NCBI GenBank assembly: GCA_900751755.1
Contig: CAADSP010000106.1
Coordinates: 1-23,735 of the forward strand
Reading direction: 5' to 3'
Source: an uncultured Collinsella sp.
GTDB lineage: Bacteria > Actinomycetota > Coriobacteriia > Coriobacteriales > Coriobacteriaceae
DNA: 23,735 nucleotides
Shown here: positions 8,401 to 14,694 of the stretch, one piece after another
How positions within the stretch are numbered: position 1 is the stretch's first letter
Layout: every line of letters starts with the position of its first letter
Position numbers and translations under genes: made by a program
Notes under the pieces: generated by a model
Database searches by the model: none
Seen by the model: the letters and a program-made list of their open reading frames with translations, nothing else
What the model was told of the DNA's origin: nothing

Positions 8401-9240
8401 GGCATCGCGACCAATGACGGTCACATTTGCGGCAACCTGGTCCTTAACGACAGGGGACGAGCTACCAGCCGTATAGGCAAACTCAATCTTCTGCCCCTGG
8501 GTGAGCTTGACGCTGCTCGCGCCAACCGAGGAAGACGCGCCGTCGACGAACAGCTGCCAGTAGGCATAGGTCGTCGGATCGTAGGCAAGCGTGCGGCCAT
8601 CGCTCGGGGATGTGATGCTTTCGAGGTAGAAACCGTATGCCGTGTTCGGATCGTACTTCGCCTTGAAGCCCGTCTTCTCCTGCAGCTTAATGAAGGCATC
8701 CGCAGCCGTCGCGCCCTCGTCGAGCTTGAGCTGCGTAGGTGCCACCCAGGTCTGAGCCTTGCCGTCAGCATCGGTGCCGATAATCGAGAACGAGACCTCG
8801 ACCTGCTTCTTGGCAACATCGCCGGTTTCTGTCGGGTTCTCTGTCTGAACGGCAGCCGCGGCGGCAGATCCCACTTGGCCAGCGGATGCCGTCGAAGACT
8901 GCTCGCTCGTGGCAGGGCTCTCCCCCGTCGCCGAGCCTTCGTCGCCAGTTGCTGCCTCTGTTGTGGCTGCACTAGCTGCAGGCGCGCCCTCGGAATCCGA
9001 AACCTCGGCGCCGCTCTGCTCAGCGGTACCGCCCGCAAGCGCTGCGTCCTCGCCCGGCGTCGCAGTCTGAGCCACAGCCTCGGCAATGCCCTCGGCGCCC
9101 TCGGCCCACAGCTGAGCCGGTGTGGTGCCAAAGGCCATCGCGAAGGCCAGGAATGCCACCAGGCCGCGCTTGGCTACGCCGCGCGCAATTGCGCCACGGC
9201 GATGCGAGACGCGCTGGCGCTCGTCCTCAAACATATCCAT
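5437..9240 (-). CDS. Large surface protein: four DUF4430 domains, PQQ-like beta-propeller, InlB-type repeat, C-terminal anchor
   Basis: A secreted protein of 1267 residues. Order of parts, with approximate residues: signal peptide 1-46 (basic region then AFLAFAMAFGTTPAQLWA); Ala/Thr/Ser-rich spacer to 145; DUF4430 domains at 147-254, 270-372, 384-486 and 497-607, each with a YW-x-(L/F)-(F/Y)-(V/I)-(D/N)-G core; a PQQ-type beta-propeller at 631-1037 with repeated blade strands (GFVYIAT, GLIIVPL, EYVYVGS, KYAIVPT, NLYYIN); an InlB/Flg_new repeat at 1040-1110 (FNSNGG ... GYTFGGWYTD ... LTLYAKW); a Gly- then Lys/Asp/Ser-rich linker; and EQETG, a membrane helix and a basic tail at 1228-1267. The start at 9240 follows AGGAG by four bases; the longer frame runs into the riboswitch leader and is rejected. 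Control by a cobalamin riboswitch and the transcobalamin-like domains point to corrinoid capture at the cell surface. The function is inferred, not shown. Confidence 0.88.
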   Translation of the reverse strand: MDMFEDERQRVSHRRGAIARGVAKRGLVAFLAFAMAFGTTPAQLWAEGAEGIAEAVAQTATPGEDAALAGGTAEQSGAEVSDSEGAPAASAATTEAATGDEGSATGESPATSEQSSTASAGQVGSAAAAAVQTENPTETGDVAKKQVEVSFSIIGTDADGKAQTWVAPTQLKLDEGATAADAFIKLQEKTGFKAKYDPNTAYGFYLESITSPSDGRTLAYDPTTYAYWQLFVDGASSSVGASSVKLTQGQKIEFAYTAGSSSPVVKDQVAANVTVIGRDAQGKTQTWVDNAQYVVTSGSSALDLTKVALEANGIDAVAAGSFILSLKYNGVELGTPQDYSTYWQLFINGKSSDYTADNVTIHVGDTVTWFYGGWGDQLPSDSVHASVQVLGKDKDGKQQIWASTGQTSLKAGSTAKDLLEQTGLTLDAGESSWGWFLNGITSPFDGKSYGWDAATKSYWRFYVNGKFADVGAGAYKLQEGDAVTFMYGADADALPGQVLGSADVIGPDVNGNNTRWGTASNASLPEGSTAQNLIEAVLKAKGVAYNGSQSGEYWFLNSITSPFDHKPYGWDAATNKYWHLYINGEPSLLCANQITLKSGDKVTLAYTTDNSPMPDPDKIVVDPSATTPDWDAEWAGYGNSGNGSTVTDAKTPAQAAGLKWAFDWKAESGQQYANCSEPVIANGFVYIATENELIKIDSSTGKKVASAPLASKVSYTSRPIYTNGLIIVPLNGGAVQAITADKLICKWLTPGLTDLTQSSCTVVSDGEYVYVGSVDISYDENYNATYGNGSFARIKIATGEVSWQNIDPAEGYYWTGAALTDKYAIVPTSAGTLKCIDKTTGDVVSTMKLGAVANADCIADPSNGSTFYQMTHDGKLHVISLSAKGVLSEQKTVDLGLTNNLSAPAVSGDNLIVGGQTATGSALVLYNLKTGKTTMVAAADGKALPAGLNGIAATPLVSVQGGKTYVYFTVNSADSKDYVNYSAGGGVYRYTLGDAETTQIYDAAGHYQYCDSPVIADASGNLYYINDSGTLFKLGAVESWTVAFNSNGGSACDTKFVATADGKLVKPADPTRDGYTFGGWYTDEACTQAYDFSTPVTADLTLYAKWTKNAVNPGGNGGAGSNGGGGSGTGTGSGTGAGTGTGSGSGSKGGAVAPGHKATTKTTVSTKTETKDNKSDQKDSDKSDKKDEKKSDKKSDKKDSKSDKKSDSKSDTGAASTTTAKKSSSAAEQETGTNPLAIVGIAAGVIGLALIAVFVLTKRGKGDGNAR

Positions 9241-9360
9241 TTGTCTCCTACTGTCTGTACTTGGAGCGTTGCCTTGAGACTGCCCCACGTCATCGCGCAT
9301 GTTGCGCTCGAGTTCCCCCATCGGGGTCCCCCTTCCCTCCAGAGCCCTATGCACACCGGC

Positions 9361-9556
9361 GGCAAAAGCCGCAGCCGCATGCAAGACGGGAGGCGATCCG
9401 ACTTAACCTTAACGACTCGGGCACGTCGTCCGATCTGCGACGCGAGCATCCCGAGCCAAGAGGAATTACGGTTACTGGTACAGCTGGGGACTTGCACCCC
9501 GATTCTCCCAAATGCGCAGGATAACCGCGCATTCGTGCGTCTCCGCACCACCATCT
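9361..9556 (-). promoter_or_regulatory. Cobalamin (B12) riboswitch controlling the DUF4430 operon
   Basis: On the minus strand the leader has a 7-bp AATGCGC/GCGCATT hairpin. Next comes the conserved core: GGGAGAATCGGGGTGCAAG, then TCCCCAGCTGTACC and AGTAACCGTAA (about 9515-9461). Further on is a B12-box-like segment, AAGTCGGATCGCCTCCCGTC (9404-9385). Order, spacing and sequence agree with the cobalamin riboswitch class. Downstream, GCGGC-TTTT-GCCGC and a run of G-rich segments precede the ribosome-binding site. No U-tract terminator is apparent, so control may be at translation initiation. Cobalamin binding would be expected to lower expression. Confidence 0.88.
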
Positions 9557-9565
9557 AGGCCATCG

Positions 9566-9594
9566 ATTATTACCGTCAAAATGGTATCACGCAA
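9566..9594 (-). promoter_or_regulatory. Probable promoter of the cobalamin riboswitch operon
   Basis: On the minus strand TTGCGT (9594-9589) and AATAAT (9571-9566) are 17 bases apart. The -10 matches five of six consensus bases. It ends about ten bases before the first riboswitch helix, a fitting place for transcription to start. Confidence 0.5.
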
Positions 9595-9620
9595 AAGGGC
9601 CTCGCACGCAGGCGAAGCCC
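9593..9620 (-). terminator. Terminator of the AarF/UbiB-like gene
   Basis: On the minus strand GGGCTTCGC pairs with GCGAGGCCC (one mismatch), with a six-base loop, followed by TTTTGC. It lies about 50 bases past the stop of the gene ending at 9672, and abuts the promoter of the downstream riboswitch operon. Confidence 0.75.
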
Positions 9621-9671
9621 AAGGTAAAAGCTATTGTTTGCGATAGGAAAATGCGGTGACGGCCGCAGCCT

Positions 9672-11435
9672 CTAGTGCTTGCCGCCGTGACTGTTGAGCC
9701 AGATATTGCGGCCCAGCATAAGCGCCAGCACCAGCGCGCTCACGTAGCCCATAAAGCCAATGACCGGGATACCAAACACAACCGGCTCGATGCGCGCGTA
9801 GTACACCACCGACGAACCGATAAACAGACCGGCGATCACAATTGCCATCGACATGCGGTCGATAATCCCACCTAGCTGTCGCAGCGCCTTATCGCTGCTC
9901 ATGATCTGCGTGTTTACCTTAAGCTGGCCGCGCGTAAGCATACGCGAAGCCAAGCCCAGATACTCGGCCGCCTCGAGCGAGCCTTTTGCCGCGCGATAGC
10001 TGCTCGCGGCAAGATCGCGGCTCATCTCGCGCATGCGGGCGTAGGTGCTCTTCTCGTTTTTGATGTGCGTCTGGATGATCTGGATCATGTTGACGTTGGG
10101 CATGTACTCGGTCAACAGGCCCTCGAGCGTCACCATGCCGCGGGCGAACATCGTCACCACGCTCGGCAGCTCAACGTCATTTTTGCGCGCGAGGTTTAAC
10201 AGCGAAGTCAAAAACTCGCCGATATCCAGGTCTTTAAGGTCAAGGCCCGCAAAGTCAGCCACGATAAAGTCCAAATCGGACAAAAAGGCCGAATGATCGA
10301 GCTCAGCCGAGTCGCCACGCGTCACGGCGAAGCGCATGAGCGAATCCTTGAGCTTGGGCACGTCACCCTCGGCCACGGCGAAAATCATGTCCTTGACGAT
10401 ACCGCGATCGTGACTCGACATGCGTCCGACCATGCCCAAGTCGATAAAGTAGACGATGCCGTCCTTGAGAATGATGTTTCCCGCATGCGGGTCGGCATGG
10501 AAAAAGCCGTCATCGAGCACCTGCGTCGAGTAGTCCTCGACAATCGCGGCACCGATCTTTTCCAAGTCATAGCCCTCGGCCACTAAGCGTTCAGGATCGG
10601 CGATCGAAATGCCGTCGACGTAGTCCATAACCACCACGTGTTCGGTGCACAGGTCCAGATAGGATTTAGGGCACGTCACGCCATGAACGCTCTTATGGAA
10701 CTCGTAGAAGTCGTTGAGGTTTTTGGCCTCGGCCAAAAAGTTGGTCTCCTCGCGAAACGAGGTCCACAGCTCCTCGACCACGCCGTGCAGGTCAACGAAT
10801 TGATCGGTGTTGACGAACTTGGAAACGATACGCACCACCGAGCGGATGATATCGATGTCCTGCGCCATAACCTGCTGCGCACCGGGGCGCTGCACCTTGA
10901 CGGCCACGTCCTCGCCCGTCACCAGACGAGCGCGGTGCACCTGCGCGAGCGATGCGCTACCAAGCGGATTGGGGTCGATCGCATCGAACATCTCCCCCAG
11001 GCGCAGGCCGTATTCTTCCTCCAGACAGCGAAGCACTACCTCGTACGGCACCGGCTCCACGTCGGAGCGCAAGCGGCGCAGCTCATCGCAAAAGCGTTGC
11101 GGCAGAATCTCGGACCGGTTGGCCAAAATCTGCCCCATCTTGACGAACATGGGGCCGAGTTCCTCGAGCAGGCGGCGCAAACGAACCGGCGTGAGGTTAT
11201 CCCACACGCGGTACTTTTTGACCAGGCGAACAATCTGCCCGATACGCTCGCGGCGACCCGCCGGCGTGAGCTGGTATTCCTCGTCCGGCGCCATCGCGTC
11301 GGGCTCTTCGGGCACCATATCGACAGCGCGCGGCTTCTTGCGAGCGCCCGAGACGGCGGCGTCGACCTCATCGACAACCGCCGCCTCGTCACCCAGGGGA
11401 TCTAGTTTGTTGTAATCGGTGGTGGAATCTGCCAT
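9672..11435 (-). CDS. AarF/UbiB (ABC1/ADCK) atypical kinase family protein
   Basis: A 587-residue member of the UbiB/ADCK atypical kinase family, associated with isoprenoid quinone or other lipid metabolism at membranes. The family signatures are present: K-x-G-Q (KMGQ, 99-102), the Ala-rich-loop region GSASLAQVH (159-167), the nucleotide-binding Lys in VAVK (177-180), the catalytic loop HADPHAGN (313-320) and the metal-binding DLG (332-334). Two hydrophobic helices at the C-terminus (MSMAIVIAGLFIGSSVVYY and FGIPVIGFMGYVSALVLALML) would tie it to the membrane. An acidic, probably disordered N-terminus of about 50 residues precedes the domain. It starts 8 bases after the stop of the phasin-like gene, so the two form an operon. 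The substrate is unknown; ubiquinone is not expected if the host is a strict anaerobe. Confidence 0.9.
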   Translation of the reverse strand: MADSTTDYNKLDPLGDEAAVVDEVDAAVSGARKKPRAVDMVPEEPDAMAPDEEYQLTPAGRRERIGQIVRLVKKYRVWDNLTPVRLRRLLEELGPMFVKMGQILANRSEILPQRFCDELRRLRSDVEPVPYEVVLRCLEEEYGLRLGEMFDAIDPNPLGSASLAQVHRARLVTGEDVAVKVQRPGAQQVMAQDIDIIRSVVRIVSKFVNTDQFVDLHGVVEELWTSFREETNFLAEAKNLNDFYEFHKSVHGVTCPKSYLDLCTEHVVVMDYVDGISIADPERLVAEGYDLEKIGAAIVEDYSTQVLDDGFFHADPHAGNIILKDGIVYFIDLGMVGRMSSHDRGIVKDMIFAVAEGDVPKLKDSLMRFAVTRGDSAELDHSAFLSDLDFIVADFAGLDLKDLDIGEFLTSLLNLARKNDVELPSVVTMFARGMVTLEGLLTEYMPNVNMIQIIQTHIKNEKSTYARMREMSRDLAASSYRAAKGSLEAAEYLGLASRMLTRGQLKVNTQIMSSDKALRQLGGIIDRMSMAIVIAGLFIGSSVVYYARIEPVVFGIPVIGFMGYVSALVLALMLGRNIWLNSHGGKH

Positions 11436-11443
11436 CTGCGCTG

Positions 11444-11860
11444 CTACTCGGCCTCTTCGGTATCCTTCGCATCGTCGGGCTCAACGGACTCGACGGGCAC
11501 CGAGGTCACGTTGTCCTCGACCGAATCGACGATATCGCGCACATGGGCCAGGAAGGCCGTGCGCTCGGACGCGGTCATAACGCGGACGCGAGCAAGGATG
11601 AGCTCGTCGAGCACGCGCTGGGCCGCGGTCTCGCCCTGCATGCCCAGGCGCTCGGTCAGATCGGAGATGGTGCCGCCGGCCTGCTCGAACATGTCGGACA
11701 CACTGCGGGCGATATCGGGGGCGCCGGCGTCCTTGCGCACCTGCTCACCCTTGGTATTAAGGTCGTCAAGAACCTTCTTGCTGCCCTCGACGGCAACGGC
11801 GGCGGCGCCAAAGCCCACGTTGATGGCGCCGTTAACAAGCTGATCGAGTTTCATAACCAT
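11444..11860 (-). CDS. Small phasin-like protein, partner of the AarF/UbiB-like kinase
   Basis: A 138-residue, largely helical, acidic-tailed protein. The N-terminus (KLDQLVNGAINVGFGAAAVAVEGSKKVLDDLNTKGEQV) resembles phasin/PhaF-like proteins: a short amphipathic or weakly hydrophobic segment followed by a charged helix. The middle (SERTAFLAHVRDIVDSVED) is predicted helix and the last 20 residues are Glu/Asp-rich. No catalytic motif is visible. The longest frame begins at TTG 11872, but GGAG lies six bases before ATG 11860, which is preferred. It is immediately upstream of the AarF/UbiB-like gene, a pairing I believe recurs in Gram-positive anaerobes, suggesting a shared membrane-lipid role. 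The function is unproven. Confidence 0.7.
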   Translation of the reverse strand: MVMKLDQLVNGAINVGFGAAAVAVEGSKKVLDDLNTKGEQVRKDAGAPDIARSVSDMFEQAGGTISDLTERLGMQGETAAQRVLDELILARVRVMTASERTAFLAHVRDIVDSVEDNVTSVPVESVEPDDAKDTEEAE

Positions 11861-11959
11861 GGTTGTCTCCAATCACAAACAACTGCATTGGCGTTCTTGT
11901 ACCCAAGATTGAGCGAAAGCGACAAAGCGTTTCAGCGCTATTCGATCGACGGGAAATCC

Positions 11960-13483
11960 CTACCTCTCGTTGTCGTTCATCGCGAAAGAGTTCTTCATGG
12001 CGCAGCTCGTGGTGTAGAGTACCTTGCCCAGTAGAGCATCGGTCTCCACGCGAACACGCTCGGCAAAGGCCTCGTTGGCGCGTGCAAGCTCGGCAGACAC
12101 CTCGGCCTCGGGCAGGGTGGCTACGGCGGCGTCGACGTCATGGATCTGTTTGTGGCCCATGCCACCGACCTTCTCCTGATAATCCTCGACCGCGCGACCG
12201 CACTCATGGAAACGGACGTCGGCCAGGGCACCGATCAGGCGGTTGGCCCAGTAGAAGTTTTCGGACGTTACGCGAGCCTGCGTGTCGGCATAGTACTCGG
12301 GCATGGTCTCGACGTTGGCGTACAGCGGAACCAGCGCGTTAAACGAGTTGGAACCAAAGGCCATCCACTGCACGGCGCGATACGCCGGCTGCGCATAGGA
12401 GCGTAGTTGCAACACGGCGAGCTGGCTGTTGCGGTTGATGCCGATGGGGCGATAGGCGCCGCGCGTGGCGGGCGTGCCCTTGCTGCCGTAGCAGTCGTAC
12501 TCCGTACCCTGGTAGTGGCTCGAAAGCACGTACTTAATGTCCTCGATGGTCACCTTGCGCTCGGGCACACGGCTCCAGGGGATGTCGTCGCTCTCGGGCG
12601 TGTAGTCGGCGTCGGGGCCATCCCACACGTCGCTGGGGTTGAGGCAGCGCTGCATGTACCAGGCGCGCGGCGTGTTGTAGACGTGGTCGCTGTCGCTGTG
12701 CGAGCCAAAGGCGTCGCGTGGGTTAAAGACCGCCGCCGGACCGTCACCCTCGACGCCCAGCGTCAGGTCCAGATGCCACTCGCCCATCCAGGCGCGCAGG
12801 TCGGCAGAGCACATGTGGTCGGCCTGGGCGCCCTCGGCGTCATCCAGGTCAAAGCTGTCGATACCCAGTTGGTTGGGCATGGTCACATAGGCGTCATCGG
12901 GCACACGCTTGGCAATCCAGTGGTGACCGCCGATGGTCTCGAGCCACCAGATCTCGTCCACGTCGCTAAAGGCGATGCCGTTGTTCTCGTAGGTGCCGTA
13001 GCGCTCGAGCAGGTCGCCCAGGATACGAACGCCGTCGCGGGCGGACTTGGCATACGGCAGCACCAGGGTCACCATGTCCTCCTCGCCCAGGCCACCAGGT
13101 TGCGCCGGCACATAGCCGTCCTCACCCTCGTTGCCCTTGGCGGGCACGTAGTCCACGAGTGGGTCGGCGCCGCGGACGCGCTCGTTGGTGGTGAGCGTCT
13201 CGGTTGCGGACATGCCCACATTGAGCTCGTTGAAACCGGCCTCGGCCCAGATGCCGTGGCCCGGGACAACATCGGGGACGCTCGTGTAGCGCATGGGGTT
13301 ATCGGGCAGTTCAACGGTCAGGTGACTCAGGACGCTCATGTAGACGCGCGGCTGCTCGTCGGGATGCACCACGCGCATACGCTTGGGCTCAAACACCCCG
13401 TTGGACGAGTCCTCGTTGCGGGCGACCAGGGTCGACCCGTCGTAGCTTGCGTTCTTACCGACCAGAATCGTTGTGCACGGCAT
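11960..13483 (-). CDS. Family C69 dipeptidase (PepD-like Ntn hydrolase)
   Basis: A 507-residue protein with the layout of peptidase family C69, N-terminal-nucleophile hydrolases that cleave dipeptides. The nucleophile would be Cys3 in MPCTTILVGKNAS, followed by the family motif DGSTLVARNEDS (about 15-26). Other conserved-looking stretches are HGIWAEAGFNELNVGMSATET, the ARDGVRILGDLLERYGT helix, EIWWLETIGGHHW and NPRDAFGSHSDSDHVYNTPRAWYMQR. AAGGAGG lies six bases before ATG 13483; the in-frame ATG at 13489 overlaps the Shine-Dalgarno sequence and is rejected, which puts the Cys at position 3. There is no signal peptide, so it should act in the cytosol, probably in peptide utilisation. It is transcribed alone; 99 bases separate it from the phasin-like gene, with only a weak stem-loop in between. 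Confidence 0.88.
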   Translation of the reverse strand: MPCTTILVGKNASYDGSTLVARNEDSSNGVFEPKRMRVVHPDEQPRVYMSVLSHLTVELPDNPMRYTSVPDVVPGHGIWAEAGFNELNVGMSATETLTTNERVRGADPLVDYVPAKGNEGEDGYVPAQPGGLGEEDMVTLVLPYAKSARDGVRILGDLLERYGTYENNGIAFSDVDEIWWLETIGGHHWIAKRVPDDAYVTMPNQLGIDSFDLDDAEGAQADHMCSADLRAWMGEWHLDLTLGVEGDGPAAVFNPRDAFGSHSDSDHVYNTPRAWYMQRCLNPSDVWDGPDADYTPESDDIPWSRVPERKVTIEDIKYVLSSHYQGTEYDCYGSKGTPATRGAYRPIGINRNSQLAVLQLRSYAQPAYRAVQWMAFGSNSFNALVPLYANVETMPEYYADTQARVTSENFYWANRLIGALADVRFHECGRAVEDYQEKVGGMGHKQIHDVDAAVATLPEAEVSAELARANEAFAERVRVETDALLGKVLYTTSCAMKNSFAMNDNER

Positions 13484-13564
13484 GCGCATCCTCCTTGAGC
13501 GAAGAAATCAAACGATAACAGTGTATCGCTTCGGCGCAGAAAGGGCGAAACCACGGCGCTGGCA

Positions 13565-13805
13565 ACCCCTGTGGTCAAAAAATGCCAAATATGAGTACTG
13601 TCACTAATTTAGTAACAGCAATTTTGCTACGCATGGGTGTCGAAAGTCTACATTTGTTCAAAAATTAGATGATGTACTTCTCCATAGGTCCAATAAAATA
13701 GGCTCTCTATCGATAATAAATATCGTTAGAGAGCCAAATTAACCTAAAATATATGTGACTATCTTGGCAACAGTACTCATATTTGGCATTTTTTGTCCAC
13801 GGGGT
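13565..13805. repeat. MITE-like element with 36-37-bp terminal inverted repeats
   Basis: The left arm (13565-13601) and the reverse complement of the right arm (13770-13805) agree over about 36 bases with one substitution and one single-base gap. Both contain ACCCC-(T)-GTGG-(T/A)-CAAAAAA followed by TGCCAAATATGAGTACTGT. The 168 bases between are AT-rich and non-coding, with a strong internal hairpin at 13701-13735 and smaller palindromes. Size, inverted ends and AT-richness suggest a miniature inverted-repeat transposable element or another dispersed intergenic repeat. No transposase lies nearby and no target-site duplication is obvious. Confidence 0.65.
13695..13735 (-). terminator. Long hairpin, possible terminator for fchA-folD
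   Basis: GGCTCTCTATCGATA (13701-13715) pairs with TATCGTTAGAGAGCC (13721-13735), a 15-bp stem with a single mismatch and a five-base loop. On the minus strand it is followed by TATTTTATT, a moderate U-tract, about 100 bases past the folD stop. It sits inside the inverted-repeat element, so its terminator role may be incidental. Confidence 0.5.
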
Positions 13806-13837
13806 ATAGAACTAACCCCTCAAACAGCCCAAAACGC

Positions 13838-14692
13838 CTATTTCAATGCGCGCTCGGCCGCTTCGATCACGTGTTTGGCGAGGATCGCCGTCGTCACAGC
13901 TCCCACGCCGCCCGGCACGGGCGTGATGGTGTCAACAACCGGCTCTGCAGCATCAAAATCAACGTCCCCGACCAGCTTGCCAGCGGCCTCGTCCCAATTA
14001 ATGCCAACATCGATGATCGTCTGGCCCTCGCGAACCGCGTCCACACCAATCGTGCGCGCGCGTCCAACGGCCGCAACCACAATATCAGCCGCACGGCACT
14101 CGGCAGCAAGGTCGCGCGTATGCGTATGGCACGTCGTCACCGTGGCATTGCGAGCCGTAAGTGCGGCGGCAACGGGACGCCCGATCACCAGCGAGCGCCC
14201 GACCACAGCAACCTTAGCTCCATCCAGCTCAACGCCGTAATGATCCAGCAAAGCAAGCACGGCTTCGGCTGTGCAGGGGGCAAAACCCTCGCCGCGCCCC
14301 GAAAGCGTGGTGAGCAGCGAAGCCGGCGTCATGGAGTCAACGTCCTTGGCGGGATCGAGCGCTGCGGCGACGGCGTTCTCGTCAAGGCCGGCGGGCAGCG
14401 GGCGGAACATCAAACAGCCATGAACAGCCGAATCGGTATTGATGTCCTCGATGGCCGTCAACAGCTCGTCCTGCGAAACATCGGCAGAAAGCAAAACGCG
14501 ACGAGCCTCAATCCCCACTTTTTCGCAGCGCTTGAGCGCACCGCGCTCGTAGGATAGGTCGTCCTCGCGCTCGCCCACGCGAACGATGGCCAGCGTCGGC
14601 ACAACGCCGCGCCCGCGCAAAGCCGTGCAGCGAGCAGCAAGTTCCTCAGTCAAAGCGCGAGCAACGGGAGCACCCTTCAGCAGTTCAGCCAT
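13838..14692 (-). CDS. folD: FolD-type methylenetetrahydrofolate dehydrogenase, probably lacking cyclohydrolase activity
   Basis: A 284-residue FolD, normally bifunctional: NADP-dependent 5,10-methylene-THF dehydrogenase plus methenyl-THF cyclohydrolase in one-carbon metabolism. The fold motifs are intact: the dinucleotide loop VVGRSLVIGRP, the DVGIN strand, KDVDS with the folate-contacting Asp119, and PVPGGVGAVTTA. The catalytic centre differs. Aligned by eye with E. coli FolD, the Tyr is kept (Tyr48), but the essential Lys (Lys54) falls on Ala52 in SYERGALKR, and Gln98 falls on Phe96 in MFRPLP. Cyclohydrolase activity should be lost. The adjacent FchA would replace it. ATG 14692 is preceded by AGAGGA; the upstream extension to 14758 lies inside the previous gene and is rejected. 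The gene starts 2 bases after the fchA stop, so the pair is an operon. Confidence 0.9.
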   Translation of the reverse strand: MAELLKGAPVARALTEELAARCTALRGRGVVPTLAIVRVGEREDDLSYERGALKRCEKVGIEARRVLLSADVSQDELLTAIEDINTDSAVHGCLMFRPLPAGLDENAVAAALDPAKDVDSMTPASLLTTLSGRGEGFAPCTAEAVLALLDHYGVELDGAKVAVVGRSLVIGRPVAAALTARNATVTTCHTHTRDLAAECRAADIVVAAVGRARTIGVDAVREGQTIIDVGINWDEAAGKLVGDVDFDAAEPVVDTITPVPGGVGAVTTAILAKHVIEAAERALK

Positions 14693-14694
14693 GG

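Larger units (their letters stand above)
13484..13837. other. AT-rich non-coding region holding an inverted-repeat element
   Basis: These 354 bases lie between the C69 dipeptidase and folD genes. They are clearly AT-richer than the flanking genes and have no plausible reading frame. Nearly all of the region is taken up by the 240-bp element with inverted ends (13565-13805) and its internal hairpin. The left 80 bases should carry the dipeptidase promoter; none was convincing. Confidence 0.6.

Noticed and set aside
9241..9384. 48-residue N-terminal extension of the 1267-residue protein
   Set aside because: It lies in the riboswitch leader, lacks signal-peptide logic, and a clear AGGAG precedes the internal ATG at 9240.
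5299..9558. Two very long plus-strand open frames (726 and 684 codons) opposite the DUF4430 operon
   Set aside because: They are mirror frames created by the codon bias of the minus-strand genes. They lack ribosome-binding sites and domain features, are rich in Arg/Ile/Leu, and one runs through the riboswitch.
13577..13798. Inverted repeat of the AT-rich element as a phage attachment site
   Set aside because: The arms are inverted rather than direct, and no tRNA or integrase is nearby.
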